A stretch of 64,000 nucleotides of DNA from Cytobacillus depressus (lineage in GTDB: Bacteria > Bacillota > Bacilli > Bacillales > Cytobacillaceae), in NCBI RefSeq assembly GCF_008923245.1, contig NZ_WBOS01000014.1, positions 1-64,000 on the forward strand, written 5' to 3'. Positions 35,185-43,250 of the stretch are shown one piece after another. A program made the translations under genes and the position numbers. Every line of letters begins with the position of its first letter. Positions within the stretch are counted from its first letter, which is position 1. The notes beneath the pieces were generated by a model that saw only the letters and a list, made by a program, of their open reading frames with translations, did no database searches and had not been told where the DNA came from.

Positions 35185-35318
35185 AGGCTCAGTTAACATT
35201 CATTGTTGATATTAGCCTTATGTGTATGTCGTGAACGGGTTTTACTCGGTACGAGTGACGTAGTAAACACATACACATAAGGCGGTCCAAAGATCAACAA
35301 CAAGATTTAACACAGCCT
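35185..35318. mobile_element. MITE-like 134-bp inverted-repeat element
   Basis: The element begins AGGCTCAGTTAA and ends TTAACACAGCCT (imperfect terminal inverted repeats). It has an internal perfect 15-bp repeat, GCCTTATGTGTATGT (35215-35229) with its complement at 35269-35283, and shorter nested stems in the loop. ATAAAA flanks it on both sides (35179-35184 and 35319-35324), as a target duplication would. No reading frame is inside. It separates the thiolase from the acyl-CoA ligase. No T-run is present, so it is not an ordinary terminator. Confidence 0.65.
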
Positions 35319-35345
35319 ATAAAATAATATAGGAGGGTTATTTGG

Positions 35346-36929
35346 ATGAAACAAGAGATTAGTAATCTAAGTGTTTCCCAATTGCTTCAACAAGTTTATA
35401 AAAAAGATCCTGAACATGAAGTAGCCTTTGACGGCTATGGGAGAATCTCGTATGAGGAATTATGGCGTCAATCCATAACCCTTGCAAAATCCCTTCAAGA
35501 ACTTGGCATCAAAAAGGGAGACAAAGTTGCTGTATGTTTACCGAATTGGAATGAATTTATTGTCATATATATGGCTGTTTCCCATGTTGGTGCAATTCTT
35601 GTTCCTTTTAATACAAGATATCGCCAAGATGAGGTTGAGTACATCTTGAGAAATTCCGAAGCAAAGTTAGCCTTTTTTACGAAGGAGTTTAGCGGGGTAA
35701 GGCATTACGATCAATTCGCTTCGGCAATAAAAGTTGTAAATAGTTTAAAAACGTTAATCTCTGTACGATGTCAAATTGATGGGATACTGAGCTATGAGGC
35801 TTTGCTTGAAAATAATGAAAGCGCTTCATTTGAACCTATCGATATCGATTCGGAAAATGACACATTTTCGATTCTTTACACATCTGGGTCGACAGGTGCT
35901 CCAAAAGGAGCGATGTTAACTCATTCAAACGTAGTGAATACTGCAATTATTTCTGCTAACCAAATGAAGTGCACAGAAAAAGACGTGTTTTTTGTTGCTG
36001 TGCCAGTGTTCCACGTATTCGGACTTGTACCGAGTATTCTCAGTACAGTTGCAGTTGGTGCCAGGATGGTATTAATGGATCAATATAAAGCAAAAGCTGC
36101 TCTAGAACTGATGGAATTAGAGAAGGTAACTGTCAAACACGGAGTACCAACAATGTTTATTCTCGAATTAAATCACGAGGAATTTGCGAGTTATGATTTA
36201 TCTTCTTTAAGAACAGGAATTATTGCTGCCGCTCCATGTCCGATAGAAATTGTTAAGAGAATCCGTAACGATATGGGTTGCGAGATTATGGTTGCTTATG
36301 GGTTAAGTGAAACCTCCCCTACTCTAACGATGACGAGCTTTGATGATGAAGATATTGTACGCGCCGAAACGGTTGGTAAAGCCCTTCCTGGTGCTGAAGT
36401 AAAAATTGTCAACGATAGCAGGCAAGAAGTTAGAACAGGAGAAGTTGGTGAGATTGTCTGTAGAAGCTTCGGTGTAATGAAGGGATATTATCAAATGCCA
36501 GAAAAGACAGCTGAAGCGATTGATGAAAACGGATGGTTTTACACAGGTGATCTCGGAATATTAGATGAAAATGGGAATCTTAGAATTGTAGGCCGTAAAA
36601 AAGAAATGATTATTCGTGGAGGCTATAACATCTATCCGCGAGAAATAGAAGAAATTCTTTATTTACATTGTGATGTGTTAGAGGTTGCAATTGTAGGCTT
36701 GCCAGATACTGTGTTAGGGGAAATTTCTTGTGCCTGTGTAAAACTGAAATCCCATGCTACAGCTGATGAACAATCACTTATTGATTTTGTTAGACAGAGA
36801 GTAGCTAATTATAAAGTCCCTGATAAATTAATTATTATGAAAGGCTTTCCGATGACCGCCAGTGGAAAAATCAAAAAAGTCTCACTTCAAGAACAATTAA
36901 TGGAAAGTATAGGAGTTGAGTTGCGATGA
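35346..36929 (+). CDS. Acyl-CoA synthetase (AMP-forming)
   Basis: 527 aa ANL-family ligase. P-loop-like ILYTSGSTGAPKGAMLTHSN; A5 region MVAYGLSETSPTLTMTSF; GWFYTGDLGILDENGNLRIV; hinge GRKKEMIIRGGYNIYPREIE; and C-terminal catalytic Lys in PMTASGKIKKVSL. It activates the carboxylic acid brought in by the Liv-type importer. The chain type cannot be read. ATG 35346 follows AGGAGGG. The following binding-protein gene overlaps it by 4 nt. Confidence 0.9.
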   Translation: MKQEISNLSVSQLLQQVYKKDPEHEVAFDGYGRISYEELWRQSITLAKSLQELGIKKGDKVAVCLPNWNEFIVIYMAVSHVGAILVPFNTRYRQDEVEYILRNSEAKLAFFTKEFSGVRHYDQFASAIKVVNSLKTLISVRCQIDGILSYEALLENNESASFEPIDIDSENDTFSILYTSGSTGAPKGAMLTHSNVVNTAIISANQMKCTEKDVFFVAVPVFHVFGLVPSILSTVAVGARMVLMDQYKAKAALELMELEKVTVKHGVPTMFILELNHEEFASYDLSSLRTGIIAAAPCPIEIVKRIRNDMGCEIMVAYGLSETSPTLTMTSFDDEDIVRAETVGKALPGAEVKIVNDSRQEVRTGEVGEIVCRSFGVMKGYYQMPEKTAEAIDENGWFYTGDLGILDENGNLRIVGRKKEMIIRGGYNIYPREIEEILYLHCDVLEVAIVGLPDTVLGEISCACVKLKSHATADEQSLIDFVRQRVANYKVPDKLIIMKGFPMTASGKIKKVSLQEQLMESIGVELR

Positions 36930-38125
36930 AAACCAGATACCATTGGATGTGGTCATTTTTTATTATCATTTCTAGTCTTATTTTAGTAGCAGGATGTGCG
37001 AATTCGAGTCAAACAAGTACATCAGGTGAGGAGTCTTCTGATTCGGCTAACGTTAATACTGGTCAGTCTGAAGATACGATTAAAATTGGCGTCATTGTAG
37101 CGGACACTGGTCCAGCCTCTTCACTTGGAAAGCCTGAAGCTGACGTTGCTCGCCTTCTAAAAAAGCAACTTGCAGATAAAGAGTTTAATGGAAAAAAAGT
37201 TGAACTCATCATTGAGGATTATGCGACGGATGATACAAAAGCTGTCGTTATTATGAAAAAGCTGATCTCGGAACATATGGTTTCGGCAGTTGTTGGCGGA
37301 ACACAAACAAGTACAAGTGTTGCTTTAGGTGGGGTTGCGTTAGAAAATGAAATCCCTCTTGTTGCCTTAGGGGTACTTAATGATGATCAATTTAATGATT
37401 TTATGGTTCAGGCACCTCAGGCAAACGCAACCGTTTTACAAAAAGCGGTCGATTATTTAAATAACAATGGAATTAAGAGTGTAGCTTGGGTGAATGCAAG
37501 AGATGGGTTTGGACAGACCGGTTTACCAGTATTCGAAAAAATGGCAAAGGAAAATAATATTGATATTATCGCTGTTGAAGACTTTGATGCAGAGGCAAAT
37601 GATATGACTGTCCAATTGACAAAAATTAAACCCAAAAAACCAGAGGCAGTGATTATTTGGTCAAGACCTCCTGGAGCTGGAATCATTGCGAAAAACTTTA
37701 AACAGCTTGGTTTTGATATTCCGATGATCCAAAGTCATGCAGTTAGTAATAAAGGGTTTTTAGAACAAGTCGGTGCAGACGGTGAAGGCGTATTAGTCAT
37801 TGGAAGCAAGCTAAACGTATTACATTCAATAGAAGATTCTGAGCAAAAACAAATTTTAGAAGATTTTTCACAACCTTTTATTAAGGAATATGGTTATGAT
37901 CCTGGTCCGTTTGGCGGATATGCGTATGATGGGATTCAAATGGTGCTTCAAGCGATTTCAGAAGGGAAGGAAACGCCTCAAGATATTAAAGAATACCTCG
38001 AAACCATTTCTTATAAAGGAGTTACCGGAACATATAATATGAAGCCAGATAATCGAAACTCTGTTGCAGGTGATGGAATGGCGATGTTAAGAGTGGGTAA
38101 TGACGGCTGGGAGATCGCTGAGTAG
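36926..38125 (+). CDS. Liv-type ABC transporter substrate-binding lipoprotein
   Basis: 399 aa. Lipoprotein signal with lipobox VAGC near residue 24, Ser-rich linker, then a periplasmic-binding type I fold (DTIKIGVIVADTGPASSLGK, GGTQTSTSVALGG, DGFGQTGLPVFEKMAKEN). LivK-like proteins bind branched amino acids but also fatty, aromatic and short acids. Coupling to an acyl-CoA ligase by ATGA overlap suggests the ligand is the acid that the ligase activates. Confidence 0.87.
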   Translation: MKTRYHWMWSFFIIISSLILVAGCANSSQTSTSGEESSDSANVNTGQSEDTIKIGVIVADTGPASSLGKPEADVARLLKKQLADKEFNGKKVELIIEDYATDDTKAVVIMKKLISEHMVSAVVGGTQTSTSVALGGVALENEIPLVALGVLNDDQFNDFMVQAPQANATVLQKAVDYLNNNGIKSVAWVNARDGFGQTGLPVFEKMAKENNIDIIAVEDFDAEANDMTVQLTKIKPKKPEAVIIWSRPPGAGIIAKNFKQLGFDIPMIQSHAVSNKGFLEQVGADGEGVLVIGSKLNVLHSIEDSEQKQILEDFSQPFIKEYGYDPGPFGGYAYDGIQMVLQAISEGKETPQDIKEYLETISYKGVTGTYNMKPDNRNSVAGDGMAMLRVGNDGWEIAE

Positions 38126-38136
38126 AACATACAGAG

Positions 38137-38166
38137 AGGGTGACCCTTTTGTTCTGAGTCATCCTT
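38137..38166 (+). terminator. Attenuator-like hairpin between binding protein and permease
   Basis: 8-bp stem AGGGTGAC (38137-38144) with GTCATCCT (38158-38165), weak T-tract. It probably lets binding-protein mRNA exceed permease mRNA. Confidence 0.45.
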
Positions 38167-38200
38167 CTTGCATAGATTTATCCAGGAAGGAGCAGTTAAA

Positions 38201-39079
38201 GTGGATTTTAGCCAGCTATTACAATATACAATTACTGGACTAACTACAGGCAGTATATATGCCCTTATCGCTATTGGTTTTGTTACCATCTATAATGTCA
38301 CGGGCATTATCAACTTTGCACAAGGTGAATTTTCAATGCTTGGTGCCATGTTTTGCATTACTTTTGCAGGAATGGGCATGCCCATTTACGCAGCGATTCT
38401 CTTAGCAATCATTGCGACGGCACTTATTGGTCTTTTCGTCGAAAGAGTTGCGATTATGCCAACAAAAAATGCCAGTTTTATTAATTTAATTATTATTACA
38501 ATCGGTATCTCGATTATATTACGTGCAATCGGGTTATTTTCATTTGGAACTTATCCAAAATCATTACCACCTTTCTCTCAAAATGATCCAATATTAATTC
38601 TCGGAGCCGTTTTAATTCCACAAAGTATATGGGTAGTTAGTACTCTTTTCTTCTTGCTTATTTTACTCTATTTCTTTTTTGAAAAAACAATGGTTGGTTC
38701 TGCTTTTAAAGCATGTGTCATTAATCCAAAAGCGGCACGATTAATGGGGATTAATACTCAATCAATGTCAGCACTAGCGTTTATCCTAAGTGCCGCGGTC
38801 GGGGCTATTGCTGGGATTGTAATTGCTCCAGTAACTGGAGCAACATATGATATGGGATTAATGTTAGGGCTGAAAGGATTTATGGCGATGATCATTGGGG
38901 GGATGACGAATGTTCAAGGAGTAGTAGCAGCTGGATTTATCATTGGGCTAATCGAAGCATTTTCAGCCGGTTACGTATCAACCTCCTACAGTGATGCAAT
39001 TAGTTTCGCTATCTTACTGCTTGTCCTATTTGTTGCCCCAAATGGGATTATGTCAAAAATGACTGGCAAACGTGTGTAA
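38201..39079 (+). CDS. livH: Liv-type ABC permease (LivH family)
   Basis: 292 aa with about eight membrane segments. LivH features: TGLTTGSIYALIAIGFVTIY, GIINFAQGEFSMLGAMF and GLKGFMAMIIGGMTNVQGVV. The GTG at 38201 is chosen from AAGGAG 8 nt upstream; a longer in-frame start at 38168 lacks a site. It forms the channel with the LivM-like protein. Confidence 0.9.
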   Translation: MDFSQLLQYTITGLTTGSIYALIAIGFVTIYNVTGIINFAQGEFSMLGAMFCITFAGMGMPIYAAILLAIIATALIGLFVERVAIMPTKNASFINLIIITIGISIILRAIGLFSFGTYPKSLPPFSQNDPILILGAVLIPQSIWVVSTLFFLLILLYFFFEKTMVGSAFKACVINPKAARLMGINTQSMSALAFILSAAVGAIAGIVIAPVTGATYDMGLMLGLKGFMAMIIGGMTNVQGVVAAGFIIGLIEAFSAGYVSTSYSDAISFAILLLVLFVAPNGIMSKMTGKRV

Positions 39080-39096
39080 GGAAGGAGGGAATTAAT

Positions 39097-40140
39097 TTGA
39101 GTTCATTATATCCCAACCGTATAAAGCCGTTATTAATTTTCGTTATTTTAGTATCTGTGCTTCCATTCATATTTAATTCGTCTTACATGCTTAGCTTGTT
39201 TATCTTAATTGGCATCTACAGTATGATCACGATAGGATTAAGCCTTTTAATGGGCTATGCTGGCCAAATTTCTCTTGGGCATGCAGCGTATTTTGCTATA
39301 GGTGCCTATACTTCAGGTGTTTTGACGGTGAATTATGGTGTATCCCCATGGTTAGCCTTGATAGCTGGGATGCTTGTCACTGCACTTATTTCATTTTTGA
39401 TTGGAATCCCCATTTTAAAATTAAAAGAACATTTCTTAGCTTTTGCCACAATTGGCGTTAATGTAATTGTTTATATTGTTCTTTTAGGGCTTACAAGTAT
39501 CACAAAAGGTGCTGCTGGATTATCGGGCATTCCGAAACTTAATTTCTTTGGGATTCCGCTGAAAGGGGAGTTAAGCTACTACTTTTTTGTTTGGGGCATT
39601 GTGTTAATGATCGTGTTAGTATCCTTAAACATTGTTTACTCACATGTTGGGAGGGTATTAAGGGGCATTCATGATAGTGAAATCGCAACCTTGACTCAAG
39701 GAATAAATGTAGCTAAATTCAAACTTCATATTTTTGTTATTAGTGCCATTTTTGCATCTGCTGCTGGCAGTATTTATGCTCATTTCATGAATTTTATTAC
39801 TCCGTCCACGTTTCACGTGCTTGTTTCCGTACAATTTCTTGTCATGGTCGTTGTTGGTGGTTCACAATCAATTTGGGGCGCCATTACAGGAGCATTTCTA
39901 ATGACCATGCTTGGTGAATGGGTAAAAAATACCCTTCCATTGTTTTTCGATGTGGGCGGAGAAGTTGAAATCATGGTGTATGGGGTTGTCTTAGTCCTTG
40001 TTATGATGTTAATGCCAAAGGGATTATTGCCGACATTCTCTAACTTTTTGAAATTAAAAAACAAAACAAAAACATTGCCCGTAAAGGAGGAGGGGATTTC
40101 CTATGAAAACGAGCATCATGCAGGTGAAAAACTTAACTAA
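39097..40140 (+). CDS. livM: Liv-type ABC permease (LivM family)
   Basis: 347 aa, about nine to ten membrane segments. Features: LLMGYAGQISLGHAAYFAIG, ISAIFASAAGSIYAHFMNFI and VVVGGSQSIWGAITGAF. The TTG start at 39097 follows AGGAGGGA. Its last 38 nt overlap the LivG start, and the LivG ribosome site (AAAGGAGGAGGGG) is inside this gene. Confidence 0.9.
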   Translation: MSSLYPNRIKPLLIFVILVSVLPFIFNSSYMLSLFILIGIYSMITIGLSLLMGYAGQISLGHAAYFAIGAYTSGVLTVNYGVSPWLALIAGMLVTALISFLIGIPILKLKEHFLAFATIGVNVIVYIVLLGLTSITKGAAGLSGIPKLNFFGIPLKGELSYYFFVWGIVLMIVLVSLNIVYSHVGRVLRGIHDSEIATLTQGINVAKFKLHIFVISAIFASAAGSIYAHFMNFITPSTFHVLVSVQFLVMVVVGGSQSIWGAITGAFLMTMLGEWVKNTLPLFFDVGGEVEIMVYGVVLVLVMMLMPKGLLPTFSNFLKLKNKTKTLPVKEEGISYENEHHAGEKLN

Positions 40141-40873
40141 GCAGTTCGGGGGCATTACCGCAGTTAATGATGTTTCTTTCGACGTAAATCAGGGGGAGAT
40201 TGTTGCTGTGATCGGTCCAAATGGGGCTGGGAAAACAACCTTATTTAATATGATTTCTTCCGTTCTTCCTCCGACAAAGGGCGAAGTTTGGTTCATGGGA
40301 GAAAGGATAAATGGGGCTCCAATTCATAGCCTTGCAGGCAAAGGAATCACCCGCACGTTTCAAAATCTGCAAATCTTTGAAAATATGTCGGTTCTGGAAA
40401 ATGTCATGCTCGGTGTTCATACCCAGATGAAAACGAATGTATACTCAGCAGCACTAAGATTGCCAAGGGTGAAGCATGATGATGAATTAGCGAGAAGGTA
40501 TGCTTTAGAAGCATTAGAAATGATCGGAATTAAAGATCAAATGAACGAGATCGCTGGGAATCTTCCCTATGGTTTACAAAAACTATTGGAAATCGCGCGT
40601 GCGATCGTTTCAAACCCAAAATTAATTCTGTTAGATGAACCAATGGCTGGATTGAATGATGGTGAAACTTCGAAGATTGCTAATATTTTAATTGAAATGA
40701 AGCGAAATGGCCTATCATTCTTGTTTGTTGAACATGACATGAAAACAGTAATGAGAATTGCGGACAGGATCGTCGTGATTGATTTTGGGAATAAAATTGC
40801 CGAGGGAACACCAGAAGAAATCCAAAAAAACCAAAAGGTCATTGCTGCCTATTTAGGGGAGGAAGTACTTTGA
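40103..40873 (+). CDS. livG: Liv-type ABC ATP-binding protein (LivG family)
   Basis: 256 aa ATPase. Walker A GPNGAGKTTLFNMI, Q-loop FQNLQIFENMSVLENVMLG, Walker B LILLDEPMAGL, and LivG-type switch region VEHDMKTVMRIADRIVVID. The ABC signature reads NLPYGLQKLLEIARAI, as usual in LivG. ATG 40103 has the strongest ribosome site of the operon. Confidence 0.93.
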   Translation: MKTSIMQVKNLTKQFGGITAVNDVSFDVNQGEIVAVIGPNGAGKTTLFNMISSVLPPTKGEVWFMGERINGAPIHSLAGKGITRTFQNLQIFENMSVLENVMLGVHTQMKTNVYSAALRLPRVKHDDELARRYALEALEMIGIKDQMNEIAGNLPYGLQKLLEIARAIVSNPKLILLDEPMAGLNDGETSKIANILIEMKRNGLSFLFVEHDMKTVMRIADRIVVIDFGNKIAEGTPEEIQKNQKVIAAYLGEEVL

Positions 40874-41616
40874 GCCTTCAAATTAAAAATCTCACAACCT
40901 ATCATGGCAGAATTAAGGCGATTGACAGGGTTAACTTGCATATAAACGAAGGGGAAATCGTTTCTATTATTGGTGCAAATGGTGCAGGAAAAAGTACATT
41001 ACTAGGGACGATTGCTGGAATTTATAAGGCGTCAGAAGGTGAAATTACGATTGGCAACCAATCCATTACAAATATAAAAGGACATAAGGTGGTGCAAAAT
41101 GGGGTTGCCCTTGTTCCAGAAGGAAGACAAATATTTTCAAGTCTATCCGTGAAAGAAAATCTAATCCTTGGGATGTATGCTAAGTATAGAAAAGAAAAAC
41201 ATCTTGTCGCATCAAAGATTGAGTCTATGCTTAAAATGTTTCCGGGGCTTGTTAAACATATGAATAATACAGCGGGGAATATGAGCGGAGGAGAACAGCA
41301 AATGTTAGCCATTGCGAGAGCATTGATGTCAGATCCCAAAATCATTTTATTAGATGAACCATCAATGGGCCTTGCCCCATTAATTGTGAAAGAAATTTTA
41401 GCAATCATGGAGGAAATTAGAGCCAACTTAGGTGCGATGGTTATTTTAGTCGAACAAAATGTCAAAGCAGCCTTAAGTGTGGCAGATCGTGCATATGTCA
41501 TGGACCGCGGCCAATTTGTATTGGAAGGATCAGCAGATGAATTATTGAGAAATCCGCAAGTACAGTCCACATATTTAGGGTATGGGCAAGATGAGAAAGG
41601 ATTGGTAGAAGTATGA
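40870..41616 (+). CDS. livF: Liv-type ABC ATP-binding protein (LivF family)
   Basis: 248 aa ATPase. Walker A GANGAGKSTLLGTIAG, signature NMSGGEQQMLAIARALM, Walker B IILLDEPSMGLAPLIV, switch EQNVKAALSVADRAYVMDRG. The TTG start overlaps the LivG stop (TTGA). It pairs with LivG to power import. The next gene, a cupin, overlaps it by 4 nt. Confidence 0.93.
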   Translation: MSLQIKNLTTYHGRIKAIDRVNLHINEGEIVSIIGANGAGKSTLLGTIAGIYKASEGEITIGNQSITNIKGHKVVQNGVALVPEGRQIFSSLSVKENLILGMYAKYRKEKHLVASKIESMLKMFPGLVKHMNNTAGNMSGGEQQMLAIARALMSDPKIILLDEPSMGLAPLIVKEILAIMEEIRANLGAMVILVEQNVKAALSVADRAYVMDRGQFVLEGSADELLRNPQVQSTYLGYGQDEKGLVEV

Positions 41617-41966
41617 GCCAGGAAATAGCTGAAGAGAGAACAAGCCGCTTTGTCGCAAATGATAAAGAGTGGAAGGCGCTTCCTTTTCCAGGTGTGTTTA
41701 TTAAGACACTCTACAAGTTTGAAAAGGGAGGAAGTACTGTCTTAATTAAAATGGAACCGAATAGTTCATTCCCTCTGCACGACCATCCAGCGGATGAAGA
41801 AGTATATGTTCTTGAAGGTGAGGTTCGGGTTGGGAAATATCAACTTGCAAAAGGGGATTATTTATTTACTCCTAAAACGACAATCCATGCCCCATTTACA
41901 CGAGAAGGATGTGTTCTTTTAGCAAGATCATCTGAAGCATTAGTATTTCTAAACAATGAAAAATAG
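41613..41966 (+). CDS. Cupin-domain protein
   Basis: 117 aa single cupin. Metal motif HDHPADEEVYVLEGEV in motif 1 and TIHAPFTREG in motif 2. It resembles ChrR-type small cupins. Translational coupling to LivF and position before an acyl-CoA dehydrogenase suggest a role in this catabolic pathway, for instance as a metal-dependent isomerase, dioxygenase-like enzyme or sensor; no specific reaction can be assigned. Confidence 0.75.
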   Translation: MSQEIAEERTSRFVANDKEWKALPFPGVFIKTLYKFEKGGSTVLIKMEPNSSFPLHDHPADEEVYVLEGEVRVGKYQLAKGDYLFTPKTTIHAPFTREGCVLLARSSEALVFLNNEK

Positions 41967-41995
41967 GATTATAAATTCAGAAAAGGTGAGATATC

Positions 41996-43135
41996 ATGAC
42001 AGTTTTTCAGTTAAATGAAGAGCAAGTAGCCATTCAAGCACTTGCAAGTGATTTTGCAAAAAATGAAATAGCCCCTTATGCCCGCAAATATGATGAGGAA
42101 GAATCGTTTCCGATGGAAATATTTCAAGATCTACATAAATATGGATTAAGTAATTTAGCTGTGCCTGAGGAATACGGTGGACCTGGGATAGATAAAATGT
42201 CACAGGCTTTAATTATTGAAGAGATTGCAAAAGCTTGTGCAGGGGTGGCCACAAGTTTAGAAGCCAATTCCCTCTCATCTTATCCCATTTTAGTTGGCGG
42301 CAGCGAAGAACTGAAAAAGAAGTACTTAACAAAGCTAACGGAAGAAGGGAAATTTGCCGCGTTCGCTTTGACTGAACCAGGGGCTGGAAGTGATGTAAGT
42401 TCACTAAAGACGACAGCCAAGAAAATCGGTGATGATTATCTTCTCAACGGTGAAAAATGTTTTATTACAAATGCAACTTTTGCTGATTTCTATGTTGTTT
42501 TAGCTAATGTCTTAGTAAAAAGTGGCCAAAAGAAGTTTACTGCCTTTATTGTCGATCGAGAATTAGCTGGGGTAAAAGTAGGGGAAACAGAAAAGAAGCT
42601 AGGTTTAAGAGCATCTAATACAGCTTCAGTAATTTTTGAGGATGTACTTGTGCCTTCTAAAAATCGAATTGGCGAAGAAGGTGAAGGCTTTAAAATTTTT
42701 ATGAAAGGATTAATGCATGCAAGGCCAATGGTTGGTGCTCAAGCTTTAGGTATTGCCCAGGCAGCATATGAAGCATCGCTTAACTATGCGAAAGAACGGG
42801 AACAATTCGGAAAACCTATTTCACATCTTCAAGCGATTCAATTTATGTTGGCAGATATGGCCATGAGTATAGAAGCATCACGTTTGCTAGTTCATAAAGC
42901 AGTAGATTTACTTCAATCCGGAAAACCGTCGATAAAACATGCTTCCTTTGCCAAATGCTTTGCATCTGATACTGCGATGAAAGTTGCAACAGATGCTGTC
43001 CAAATTTTTGGTGGATATGGATTTATCCGTGATTACCCGGTAGAAAAATATTTTAGGGATGCAAAAATTATGCAAATCTATGAGGGAACAAATCAAATTC
43101 AAAGAGTTGTTATTGCTAAAGAAATTCTTTCGTAG
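41996..43135 (+). CDS. Acyl-CoA dehydrogenase
   Basis: 379 aa, full length. FAD-binding FALTEPGAGSDVSSLKTTAK and CFITNATFADFYVV; catalytic Glu region MQIYEGTNQIQRVVIAKEIL; middle KLGLRASNTASVIFEDVLVP. It makes the 2-enoyl-CoA for the hydratase at 33212, so all four beta-oxidation enzymes are in this string. ATG 41996 follows AAAGGTGAG. Electron-transfer flavoprotein genes are not in the window. Confidence 0.92.
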   Translation: MTVFQLNEEQVAIQALASDFAKNEIAPYARKYDEEESFPMEIFQDLHKYGLSNLAVPEEYGGPGIDKMSQALIIEEIAKACAGVATSLEANSLSSYPILVGGSEELKKKYLTKLTEEGKFAAFALTEPGAGSDVSSLKTTAKKIGDDYLLNGEKCFITNATFADFYVVLANVLVKSGQKKFTAFIVDRELAGVKVGETEKKLGLRASNTASVIFEDVLVPSKNRIGEEGEGFKIFMKGLMHARPMVGAQALGIAQAAYEASLNYAKEREQFGKPISHLQAIQFMLADMAMSIEASRLLVHKAVDLLQSGKPSIKHASFAKCFASDTAMKVATDAVQIFGGYGFIRDYPVEKYFRDAKIMQIYEGTNQIQRVVIAKEILS

Positions 43136-43187
43136 CACTAATTTTCGTAATATTTTAAATAAATCGATACTAAAAAGGTTAATAATA

Positions 43188-43250
43188 GCCCCTTATAGAA
43201 TTACGTAAAGAGAATAACTTCATATTTTATAGAAAAAAGGGGCGTTTTTA
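43188..43250 (+). promoter_or_regulatory. Hairpin that includes the ribosome site of the PucR gene
   Basis: GCCCCTT (43188-43194) can pair with AAGGGGC (43237-43243). The latter contains the only Shine-Dalgarno-like sequence for the TTG at 43251, and GTTTTTA follows. It may be the terminator of the acyl-CoA dehydrogenase transcript, a translation control of pucR, or both. Confidence 0.5.

Noticed and set aside
35815..35829. Cre-like ATGAAAGCGCTTCAT inside the acyl-CoA ligase gene
   Set aside because: One base is missing on the right half and it is deep in coding sequence.
41022..41570. 182-codon open frame on the minus strand
   Set aside because: Antisense to livF, with no family features or initiation site.
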